The position numbers and the translations under genes were made by a program. Positions 7,388 to 15,192 of a stretch of 64,000 nucleotides of DNA are shown here, in pieces. Source of the stretch: Verrucomicrobiota bacterium (GTDB taxonomy: Bacteria > Verrucomicrobiota > Verrucomicrobiia > Limisphaerales > UBA9464); the NCBI GenBank assembly GCA_947454705.1, contig CANGKZ010000020.1, positions 1 to 64,000 on the forward strand, given 5' to 3'. Numbering within the stretch: the stretch's first letter is position 1; each line of letters starts with the position of its first letter. The notes under the pieces were generated by a model. That model was not told where the DNA came from, searched no databases, and saw nothing but the letters and a program-made list of their open reading frames with translations.

Positions 7388-9007
7388 GTGACTGTTGCCG
7401 AAGAAATCAACCGGAGGCGGACCTTTGCGATCATTTCGCACCCCGACGCCGGCAAGACCACGCTGACGGAAAAGCTGCTGTTGTACGGCGGCGCTGTGCA
7501 GCTCGCCGGATCCGTGACCGCGCGCAAAAACCAGCGCGCGACCACGTCCGACTGGATGGAGCTCGAAAAGAAGCGCGGCATTTCCATCAGCTCCACCGTC
7601 CTCCAGTTCGACTACAACGGCTATCGCATCAACCTGCTCGACACCCCGGGTCACAAGGATTTCTCCGAGGACACCTACCGGGTGCTCACCGCCGTCGATG
7701 CCGTGATCATGGTGATCGACGCCGGCAAGGGCGTGGAGGCCCAGACCCGGAAGCTGTTCGAAGTCTGCGCCCGCCGCGGCGTGCCGATCTTCACCTTCAT
7801 GAACAAGCTCGATCGTCCCGCGCGGGATCCGATCGCGCTGATGGATGAATTGGAGGCGGTGCTCGGCATTCGCTCCGTGGCCATGAACTGGCCGCTCGGC
7901 AACGGCGCGGATTTCCGCGGCGTGTACGATCGCGCCGAGAAGCAGGTCCATTTGTTCGAACGCGTGGTGGGCGGAAAATACCGCGCCGCGGTGAACGTCA
8001 CCGGACTCGAGGATCCGCAGGTGCGCGAAAAACTCGACGACGCCACCTACCACCAGGTCCGCGAACAGATCGAGATGATCGAAATGGCCGGCGCGCCGTT
8101 TGATCACGAACAGGTGCTGGCGGGAAAACTTTCCCCCGTGTTCTTCGGCTCGGGCGTGAACAACTTTGGTGTCCAGCTGCTGCTCGACAGCTTCCTCAAG
8201 TGGAGCGCCGAGCCGCGCGGACGTTCCGTGATGGGCGCCAATCCGGGCGAATCCATCCCGGTCGACCCCACGCACCCGGTATTCTCCGGCTTCATCTTCA
8301 AGATCCAGGCCAACATGGATCCCAAGCACCGCGATCGCATTGCCTTCGTCCGCGTGGTGAGCGGCAAGTTCGAGCGCGACATGGTGGTGACCCACGTCCA
8401 GTCCGGGAAAAAGGTCCGCCTCAGCTCGTCGCACAAACTCTTCGGCAACGAACGCGAGACGGTCGATGAGGCCTATCCGGGCGACATCATCGGCCTGGTC
8501 GGACACGACGGCTTTGGCATTGGCGACACCTTGTCCACGGGGAACGGGCTTCGATACGACGAGATCCCGCGCTTCCCGCCCGAGGTGTTCGAGTACTTCC
8601 ACAATCCGAACACGGCGAAGTTCAAACAATTCCGCCAGGGTCTGGATCAGCTGCTCCTCGAAGGCGTGGCCCAGGCGTTTCACTTGAAGGACACTGCCAG
8701 CCGCGTCCCGCTGCTGGCCGCGGTCGGTCCGCTGCAGTTCGAAGTCCTCCAGTACCGGCTCGAAACCGAATACAACGCCGAGACGCGTCGGGAATCCGCC
8801 CCGTTCCAAGCGGTTCGCTGGCTCCCGCCCGACACCAGTCCGGAGGCGCTCGACAGCCTCTCCCTTCCCACGGGCGGACGCTTCGCCTTCGACATCGACA
8901 ACCAGCCGGTCGCGCTTTTCCCCACCGAGTGGTCGTTGAACTATTTCGTGCAGAACAATCCGAACGTCCCGCTGGCGGCATTGCCTCCGAAGAAGCAGCC
9001 GATTTGA
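7388..9007 (+). CDS. prfC: peptide chain release factor 3
   Basis: A 539-residue translational GTPase that recycles RF1/RF2 from the ribosome after termination. Motifs: G1 HPDAGKTT (18-25), G2/switch around RGISISSTVLQF, G3 DTPGHKDFSEDTYR, and G4 NKLDR. Domain II and the RF3-specific C-terminal domain follow. The length is close to the usual 525-540. The start is GTG 7388, giving the conserved VAEEINRRRTFAIISHPD beginning. It stands alone; two short palindromes lie just after the stop. Confidence 0.96.
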   Translation: MTVAEEINRRRTFAIISHPDAGKTTLTEKLLLYGGAVQLAGSVTARKNQRATTSDWMELEKKRGISISSTVLQFDYNGYRINLLDTPGHKDFSEDTYRVLTAVDAVIMVIDAGKGVEAQTRKLFEVCARRGVPIFTFMNKLDRPARDPIALMDELEAVLGIRSVAMNWPLGNGADFRGVYDRAEKQVHLFERVVGGKYRAAVNVTGLEDPQVREKLDDATYHQVREQIEMIEMAGAPFDHEQVLAGKLSPVFFGSGVNNFGVQLLLDSFLKWSAEPRGRSVMGANPGESIPVDPTHPVFSGFIFKIQANMDPKHRDRIAFVRVVSGKFERDMVVTHVQSGKKVRLSSSHKLFGNERETVDEAYPGDIIGLVGHDGFGIGDTLSTGNGLRYDEIPRFPPEVFEYFHNPNTAKFKQFRQGLDQLLLEGVAQAFHLKDTASRVPLLAAVGPLQFEVLQYRLETEYNAETRRESAPFQAVRWLPPDTSPEALDSLSLPTGGRFAFDIDNQPVALFPTEWSLNYFVQNNPNVPLAALPPKKQPI

Positions 9008-9015
9008 GAAGCGGC

Positions 9016-9047
9016 TTCCTCCGGGAGGAACATTCCTGCGGGAATGT
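9016..9047 (+). terminator. paired short hairpins after prfC
   Basis: Two adjacent palindromes start 9 bases after the prfC stop: TTCCTCCGGGAGGAA (9016-9030), and ACATTCC/GGAATGT around TGCG (9030-9047). There is no T-run, so a classic intrinsic terminator is doubtful. They may be 3'-end stabilising hairpins or a factor-dependent stop. Confidence 0.35.
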
Positions 9048-9220
9048 CGCACTTGCCTTGGCCCATCCTGCGTGGGAGTTTTTCCAAGCGAATCCGATCT
9101 GCACCAGCCAAGTGGCGTCAACCCGGTTGCTGGATGGGTTTCATTCGCTGTTCCCGGGCCCAAACCTCGGGAATGCCGTAACACAACACAGTGGCAGACA
9201 AAGCGAACTCAGTACTTCAG

Positions 9221-10225
9221 ATGAAGAATGATCTAGTGGTGGTTTGCGGTGGCGGAGGCTTTATCGGCGGACATCTGGTTGCAGATTTGCGCCGCCAGGG
9301 GTTCACCCGGATTCGTTCCGTGGACAAGAAGCCCCAGACCGCCTGGTATCAGCGGTTCGAAGACGTTGAGAACCTCGTGCTCGACCTCGACGAAAAAGAG
9401 AACTGCCATCGCGCGCTCCAGGGCGCCCACACGGTTTACAATCTCGCGGCCGACATGGGGGGCATGGGGTTCATCGAGAACAACAAGGCGCTTTGCATGT
9501 TGTCGGTGCTGATCAACACCCACCTGCTCATCGCGGCGAAGGAAGTGGGAATCCAGCGCTTCTTCTACGCTTCGAGCGCCTGCGTTTACAACGGCGACAA
9601 GCAGAAGGATCCGAAGGTCACGGCCCTGAAGGAAGCGGATGCCTACCCGGCCCTACCCGAAGACGGCTACGGTTGGGAGAAGCTGTTCAGCGAACGCATG
9701 TGCCGTCATTTCCGCGAGGACTTCGGCATCGCCACCCGCGTGGCCCGCTACCACAACGTGTACGGACCCCACGGCACCTATGATGGTGGACGCGAGAAGG
9801 CTCCCGCCGCCACCTGCCGCAAGATCATCCAGGCTGTTTTCGATGGAAAGCAGGCGATCGAAATCTGGGGCGACGGCAACCAGACCCGTTCGTTCATGTA
9901 CATCGACGACTGCCTCAAGGGCACCCAGATGCTGACCCACAGCGACTACGTGGAGCCGATCAACATCGGCAGCAGCGAACTGGTTTCCATCAACCAGCTC
10001 GTGGACATCGTTGAAGAAATCGCCGGCGTGAAGCTGAAGCGGAACTACAACCTGTCGGCACCCAAGGGCGTCAACGGCCGCAACTCGGACAACACGCTGA
10101 TCCAATCGATCTTCGGCTGGGAACCCTCCACGCGCCTCCGCGATGGCATGGAGAAGACCTATCGCTGGATCTACGACGAGATGGTCGCCCGCAAATCGGG
10201 CAAGGCGGTTCGCTCCTACCACTGA
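9221..10225 (+). CDS. NAD-dependent epimerase, GDP-mannose 3,5-epimerase-like
   Basis: A 334-residue short-chain dehydrogenase/reductase of the extended type. The NAD-binding GGGGFIGG is at the N-terminus, the Ser site is SSACVYN, and the catalytic Tyr/Lys are in YGWEK. NLAADMGGMGFI and GREKAPAATCRK closely match the plant GDP-mannose 3,5-epimerase signature, which suggests production of GDP-L-galactose or GDP-L-gulose; other GDP-sugar epimerases cannot be excluded. Start ATG 9221 puts the Rossmann loop at residue 9; an in-frame GTG at 9191 would add ten residues. It is followed by the minus-strand sulfation genes and may feed polysaccharide synthesis. Confidence 0.85.
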   Translation: MKNDLVVVCGGGGFIGGHLVADLRRQGFTRIRSVDKKPQTAWYQRFEDVENLVLDLDEKENCHRALQGAHTVYNLAADMGGMGFIENNKALCMLSVLINTHLLIAAKEVGIQRFFYASSACVYNGDKQKDPKVTALKEADAYPALPEDGYGWEKLFSERMCRHFREDFGIATRVARYHNVYGPHGTYDGGREKAPAATCRKIIQAVFDGKQAIEIWGDGNQTRSFMYIDDCLKGTQMLTHSDYVEPINIGSSELVSINQLVDIVEEIAGVKLKRNYNLSAPKGVNGRNSDNTLIQSIFGWEPSTRLRDGMEKTYRWIYDEMVARKSGKAVRSYH

Positions 10226-10267
10226 GTCCGCTTTCGCTTCCTGCGCCGGCTTTCAACAGCCTTTCTT

Positions 10268-10323
10268 CCACCCCCGCGATTCCTTGCCCGCAATGGCAGT
10301 GTGAGTCCGGGGGTGGTTTGTTT
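10268..10323 (+). terminator. probable terminator after the epimerase gene
   Basis: CCACCCCCG (10268-10276) pairs with CGGGGGTGG (10308-10316), followed by TTTGTTT. The stem is strong, but the loop is long (about 31 bases). It lies 42 bp after the epimerase stop and before the convergent sulfotransferase. Confidence 0.45.
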
Positions 10324-10375
10324 CCCGGGCCCGCTACGTGAACCGAGCCGACGTGTTGCAGGAAAGCAATCTCGT

Positions 10376-11191
10376 TCAGGAAGGCAGGCTTTTCGGCAGT
10401 CTGGGCGCGACCCCTTCGGATTCCACCGGATTCGCCAGGGCTTCAGGCATGGCATGCGCGAGGAATTCCTGTCGAATCGACTCCGCCGTCGCCACCAACT
10501 TCTGGATTCTCGGGCTGTCTTTCGCCGCAGCCTTCAGCCCCCTCTGGAGTTCACTCCGAAACATCGATGGGCGAGCAACCTGACATTCATTGAGCGAACC
10601 ATCGGTCGCCGTGAACATTCCCTCGGTCCTGACTCGAATCTGTTCCAAAACCGCGGGCGTGACCGGATCCGCAGCGAGGGTCAACTGCGTCAGCCGCGCC
10701 GCTGCTGCGACCAGCGCTCCAGGATGGGATGTGAACCACTCGAAGGGAGCCACCGGAACTCGTCGCGGATCTACATCCCGAAGCCAGAACCGATGAATGT
10801 CGATGTAGTCCTCCAAGGCCTGCAGCAGCGGCCACTGATGGAAGATCGCCACTGAAATCGCCGCGTCGAGCGGCTTTCGAATCACCAGGAATCCAGGTCT
10901 GCCGGAATCGACCGCAACCCGGAGGCTGCTGGCGATATGCAGATGGAAATCCACGCGTCCCGGGAAAAGGACTTCGTCCAGGAGCAATCCGGCAAATGTG
11001 TTTCCGGATCTTTGAAATCCAACCACCCAAAAAGCCCCGTCCGATCGAAATTGATCGCGACCGCGATGCCTCAGTTCAAACACCCGCCGATAGAGCGCAG
11101 GCCACCGCCAGACCCGGTCCCGAATCCAACGTTTCGCCGCCCGGGCAAGAGGGTTGCCATGCTGATCCACCAACAGGCGGCCTGGCTCCAT
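10376..11191 (-). CDS. PAPS-dependent sulfotransferase family protein
   Basis: A 271-residue protein with the 5'-phosphosulfate-binding loop GFQRSGNTF at 58-66 and a 3'-phosphate-binding segment VIRKPLDAAIS at 103-113. These are the two PAPS-contact motifs of cytosolic and carbohydrate sulfotransferases. It probably transfers sulfate to a glycan or lipid; the acceptor cannot be read from the sequence. It lies downstream of the APS kinase gene on the same strand, so donor synthesis and use are encoded together. An in-frame ATG at 11236 would add MKLKR plus a Ser-Gln run encoded by a simple repeat; I prefer ATG 11191. Confidence 0.85.
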   Translation of the reverse strand: MEPGRLLVDQHGNPLARAAKRWIRDRVWRWPALYRRVFELRHRGRDQFRSDGAFWVVGFQRSGNTFAGLLLDEVLFPGRVDFHLHIASSLRVAVDSGRPGFLVIRKPLDAAISVAIFHQWPLLQALEDYIDIHRFWLRDVDPRRVPVAPFEWFTSHPGALVAAAARLTQLTLAADPVTPAVLEQIRVRTEGMFTATDGSLNECQVARPSMFRSELQRGLKAAAKDSPRIQKLVATAESIRQEFLAHAMPEALANPVESEGVAPRLPKSLPS

Positions 11192-11202
11192 GGCTCCTTG
11201 AG

Positions 11203-11223
11203 ACTGGGATTGGGATTGGGATC
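11203..11223. repeat. hexanucleotide simple repeat (TGGGAT)3
   Basis: Three uninterrupted TGGGAT units lie just upstream of the preferred sulfotransferase start. If the upstream ATG were used, they would encode alternating Ser-Gln on the minus strand. A related degenerate tract lies inside the Sua5 gene at 29681. Confidence 0.7.
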
Positions 11224-11294
11224 GCTTCAATTTCAAACTCCGCGCTCCGCCGGAGACCGGCTCGGTTGGGCTTCAGTGTTCATTGCCTCAGCGC

Positions 11295-11984
11295 TCAAAG
11301 GATGTCGCGGGACGACGGCAGTTGGAGGTTCATCCAACTTCGCAGTCGGTCCATGCTAACCTGCACCGACTCGGAGTCCGTGACGAGACGCAGCAAGGCG
11401 GGACGATCCACCGGTGGTTCGAACGGAAACTCCAACAACTGCGTCACCCGCCCGGCCTGTGCCTGCTGATAGAGCCGCTTCGGATCCCGTCGAATGCAGG
11501 TATCCAGCGACGCATCCACGAATACCCATCGAACCCGCTCCTCCAAAATCTTCTCGGCGAGGGCACGATGCAGCTCCAACGGAGCCATGGACGCCACCAC
11601 CACCAGGATGCCTTGATCGGAAATCAACTTCGCGACCTCGGCGAGACGCCGATGATTCTCCGTCCGCGCCTCCGCCGAAAATCCGAGGTCCTTCGAAAGC
11701 CCGGCACGCCACTGGTCCCCGTCCAGTTGAACCACCCTCCGACCGCAGCTCCGCAATTCAGACACCAGCCGCGAAGCCAGCGTGCTCTTGCCAGCAGCGG
11801 AACGCCCCATGAACCAAAACACCCGCGCGGGGGCCGCCTCGGAACCAACGGCCGGAGGCAACTCCGCCACGTTCGCGATTGGGGATTTGCCCCCACTTTG
11901 ACGCCCGGAGACGGGTTGATATCCCCTGATCCCAGCATCTCCGGTTTCGTCTGTATCCGGCTCGCCATAGCTAAATAGGTTCAT
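11295..11984 (-). CDS. cysC: adenylylsulfate (APS) kinase
   Basis: A 229-residue P-loop kinase that phosphorylates APS to PAPS, the universal sulfate donor. P-loop GRSAAGKST at residues 60-68, then LDGDQWRAGLSKDLGFS, ENHRR (APS/adenine lid region), and DPKRLYQQA, which matches the CysC DPKGLYKKA motif. The first 55 residues are an unusual, probably disordered extension. It lies 103 bp upstream of the sulfotransferase on the same strand, with no ATP sulfurylase nearby. That pairing points to sulfation of a macromolecule more than to assimilation. Confidence 0.93.
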   Translation of the reverse strand: MNLFSYGEPDTDETGDAGIRGYQPVSGRQSGGKSPIANVAELPPAVGSEAAPARVFWFMGRSAAGKSTLASRLVSELRSCGRRVVQLDGDQWRAGLSKDLGFSAEARTENHRRLAEVAKLISDQGILVVVASMAPLELHRALAEKILEERVRWVFVDASLDTCIRRDPKRLYQQAQAGRVTQLLEFPFEPPVDRPALLRLVTDSESVQVSMDRLRSWMNLQLPSSRDIL

Positions 11985-12168
11985 CCAATGGCCTTTCTCT
12001 CGTCATTTCCGCCCAGTTTTTCGCCGCAGTTTCGTGATCCGCATCGTTCAGCTGCTCTGCGCAGAACTGACTGAACCGCTCGAAATCAGTCCCCGGGGGA
12101 CGTCAATCAACGACCCCGAAGCACAAGAACTGCCACGCTATCAGGTTTCGGATCGGTCCATCACCTGT

Positions 12169-12194
12169 GCTCTAAAGACACATCGTTTTAGAGC
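12169..12194. other. inverted repeat in the cysC/transporter divergent region
   Basis: GCTCTAAA (12169-12176) pairs perfectly with TTTAGAGC (12187-12194) across a 10-base loop. It sits in the 360-bp divergent gap 11985-12344, about 150 bp before the RND transporter. It could be an operator or an RNA hairpin; there is no T-run in either direction. I see no other gene or motif in this gap. Confidence 0.4.
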
Positions 12195-12344
12195 GAACCG
12201 CGGGTACGGAAGGTTTCGCGAGATTTGTAAAGATCCACCCGATCCATTCCCACGAGCCGGTGCCAAAGACATCCCTTTTGCCCATTCTCCCCGTTTGTGT
12301 AGCGTTCGCCCGTTCTGAAGCCTGAAACCACAGACCATTTGTTG

Positions 12345-15092
12345 GTGCGATTGCTCCGCCGTCTTTCCCACGCGGTGCAGGCGCATCCCTCGTGGTTCCT
12401 CACCCCGCAGATCCTGCTCTTCGGCGTCGCGGTTTGGTTCACCGTCGCCAAGCTGAAGTTCAACATGGATCGGAACGAGCTGGTCGGGTCGGACCAGCCG
12501 TATCACCGCAATTTTCTCCAGCTCAAGAAGGAGTTCCCCGGACAGGACGACATCGTGTGCGTCATCGAATCCGAGGATCTCGAAAAGAACCGGCAGTTCG
12601 TCGAACGCCTCGGCGCACGGCTGGATGCCGAATCCACCGCGGCCAACAAGACCAACCTGTTTGTCGATGTCTTCTACCGCGGTGACCTGAAGCTGCTCGG
12701 TAAAAAGGCCCTGCTGTTTCTCTCCGAGACAAACCTGGTGGAGTTGAAGTCCGCTCTGTCCGACTACCAGCCCTTCCTGAAGCAGTTCGCCTCTTCCTCA
12801 AACCTGGTTTCCCTGTTCAAGCAGGTGAACACGCAGATCCGCACCAGCAGCCGGGAACAAAACGCCAAGACCGATTCCCTGCTCAAGGCGCTCCCGGCGT
12901 TGGATCGCATCCTCCGACGCGCCGAGCAAAGCCTCACCCACGACGGCACTCCCCCCTCCCCGGGGATCGACGCCCTGTTCGGAGCCGGGGATGAAGCGGA
13001 ACGGGAAAAATACATCACTTTTGCGAAGGGACGCATCTACCTGGTCACCGCCAAGGCCCGTACGGAAGATCTCAACGAAGACGCCGTGCTTCGATTCCGG
13101 GAACTCGTCCGCGCTACCAGCGCCGAAGTGCCGGGGGTCAATGCCGGCGTGACCGGCGAATCCGTCCTCGACTACGACGAAATGCAGCAGTCGCAGCAGG
13201 ATTCCACCGTTGCGACGATCATCTCACTCGTCCTCTGCGCGATCATTTTCGTGGTGGGCTATCACGAAACCGGACGGCCGTTGAAGGCCGTGCTGAGCCT
13301 GGTGATCGGCCTCGGTTACACCATGGGATTTGCCACGCTGACGGTCGGCCACCTCAACATTCTGACCATCACCTTCGTTCCCATGCTGATCGGCATGGCG
13401 ATCGATTTCGGCGTTCACCTGATCACCCGCTACGAAGAGGAACTTCGCCACGGACGCTCGGAATCCGCGGCCATGGACCTCGCCATGGTGAACACCGGCC
13501 AGGGCATCTTCACCGGATGCTTCACCACCGCCGGCGCGTTCCTCGCCATGGCGCTCACCCATTTCAAGGGCATCCAGGAAATGGGCATCATCACCGGCGG
13601 CGGCATGCTCGTGTGCCTCATTCCGATGATGACCTTCCTGCCCGTGTTGCTGCTGCGGAAGAGCCGCCAGAACACACTCGATGAAGCCGAAGGCGAAGCG
13701 CTGTTGAAGGAGGAAGCCCTCGAATCATTTGAAGCCGGCGGAGAACCACTCGACACCCGCGCACGGCTGGAGCGCGTCTGGCTGGACCGTCCGTGGACCG
13801 TCATCGGGATCACCGTCGTGCTCTGCCTGATCGCCGCCGCAGCGATGCCGCGGGTTCGATTCGACTACAACCTGCTCAACATGCAGAGCGAAGGCCTGAA
13901 CTCGGTGGTCTTCGAACACAAGCTGATCAATGCCGGGGGAAAATCGGTGATTTTCGGCGTGGTCACTGCGACCAATCTCGACGAAGCGGTCGAGCTCGAA
14001 CGCCGGCTCCAGAAGCTTCCCTCCGTGGCCACCAACGACTCGATGGCCCACTTCCTTGCCGAGAATCCCGGCGGCAAACTGGACCTGATCCGGGACGTCA
14101 AAGTCGCCACCGCCGCCGTTCACTTTGCCGCCCCCGACACCAACCGCGTGGACCTTCACGAACTCAGCCAGACCCTCTGGTCCATGCAGGGTTATCTGCG
14201 CCTCGCGGTCGATGAAGTGAAACAGGCCGGGGAATTGCAGATCCTCACCAACCTGACTTCGCTTGTCGACACCATCACCGACCTGCGCGTCGGCATGTTC
14301 CGCGGGGACGAAGCCCGGGAGCGTCGGAATTCGATCGTGCTCGCCGGATACCAACAGTCCCTCTTCAACGACATCCGCGACACCTTTGCCGCGCTGCAAA
14401 CTCAGGACGCCACCGGCAGGCTCCGCCCCGAAGACCTTCCCGAATCCCTCCGCAATCGCTTCCTTGGCATCACCGGACGCCACCTCATTCAGGTGTACCC
14501 GCGCGACGATGTGTGGGAACGCAAGGCGCAGGAGACATTCGTTCGCGACCTGCAATCGGTCTCCAATACCGCGACCGGCACTCCCGTTCAGCTCTACTAC
14601 TACACGGAACTGCTTCGAACCTCGTACATCGAAGCCGCCTGGTGGGCCTTGGGTGCTATCCTGATCCTTGTGTACGCCCACTTCCGAAACCTCGGCAGCG
14701 TGCTGCTTGCCATGCTGCCGGTCGGCATTGGCACCCTGTGGGTCGTGGGATTCATGGGTTGGACCAACATTCCCTTCAATCCGGCCAACGTCATGATGCT
14801 TCCGCTGGTCATCGGCATCGGTGTGACCAACGGCATTCACATTCTGAACCGGTTCGCCGAGGAACAGAACCCCAGCATTCTCGCCAAGAGCACGGGCAAG
14901 GCGGTGCTGGTGTCCGCGCTCACCACCATTGCGGGCTTCGGAAGCCTGGTCATTGCCGATCACCGGGGCATCCAAAGCCTCGGCTGGGTCATGGCCACCG
15001 GCACCGCAGCCTGCATGATCGCCGGATTAACCTTCCTGCCGGCCATTTTGGTGCTTCAGGAACGGCGAAAGCAGGCGCAGTCTAAGAAGTAA
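12345..15092 (+). CDS. RND/MMPL-family transporter (HpnN-like)
   Basis: A roughly 915-residue inner-membrane protein with the duplicated RND plan: TM1, a large periplasmic loop, TM2-6, then the same again (second half from about residue 480). The TM4 signature of the first half is IGMAIDFGVHLITRYEEE, with the usual Asp; the second half has IGIGVTNGIHILNRFAEE, where Thr replaces it. The single-chain architecture without membrane-fusion partners resembles the MMPL/HpnN lipid-export group, so a hydrophobic lipid substrate is likely but unproven. The start is probably GTG 12345 (a TTG pair precedes it at 12339). Monocistronic by spacing. Confidence 0.88.
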   Translation: MRLLRRLSHAVQAHPSWFLTPQILLFGVAVWFTVAKLKFNMDRNELVGSDQPYHRNFLQLKKEFPGQDDIVCVIESEDLEKNRQFVERLGARLDAESTAANKTNLFVDVFYRGDLKLLGKKALLFLSETNLVELKSALSDYQPFLKQFASSSNLVSLFKQVNTQIRTSSREQNAKTDSLLKALPALDRILRRAEQSLTHDGTPPSPGIDALFGAGDEAEREKYITFAKGRIYLVTAKARTEDLNEDAVLRFRELVRATSAEVPGVNAGVTGESVLDYDEMQQSQQDSTVATIISLVLCAIIFVVGYHETGRPLKAVLSLVIGLGYTMGFATLTVGHLNILTITFVPMLIGMAIDFGVHLITRYEEELRHGRSESAAMDLAMVNTGQGIFTGCFTTAGAFLAMALTHFKGIQEMGIITGGGMLVCLIPMMTFLPVLLLRKSRQNTLDEAEGEALLKEEALESFEAGGEPLDTRARLERVWLDRPWTVIGITVVLCLIAAAAMPRVRFDYNLLNMQSEGLNSVVFEHKLINAGGKSVIFGVVTATNLDEAVELERRLQKLPSVATNDSMAHFLAENPGGKLDLIRDVKVATAAVHFAAPDTNRVDLHELSQTLWSMQGYLRLAVDEVKQAGELQILTNLTSLVDTITDLRVGMFRGDEARERRNSIVLAGYQQSLFNDIRDTFAALQTQDATGRLRPEDLPESLRNRFLGITGRHLIQVYPRDDVWERKAQETFVRDLQSVSNTATGTPVQLYYYTELLRTSYIEAAWWALGAILILVYAHFRNLGSVLLAMLPVGIGTLWVVGFMGWTNIPFNPANVMMLPLVIGIGVTNGIHILNRFAEEQNPSILAKSTGKAVLVSALTTIAGFGSLVIADHRGIQSLGWVMATGTAACMIAGLTFLPAILVLQERRKQAQSKK

Positions 15093-15192
15093 GACAACCG
15101 AAGCCGCCGCTCGGAATCCGGTCATCGAGGATTGGTCACACTCCCCCCTCGACAGTCGGCCTTCCTCGCGGCTTACTTCGCGGGATTTTTTG

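Noticed and set aside
7193-9184. A 663-codon minus-strand open frame opposite prfC
   Set aside because: It is the antisense shadow of a high-GC gene with biased third positions; the plus strand encodes an intact RF3.
12034-12318. Possible 94-residue gene in the cysC/RND gap
   Set aside because: No family resemblance, no SD, and it spans the palindrome at 12169; composition does not look like a protein.
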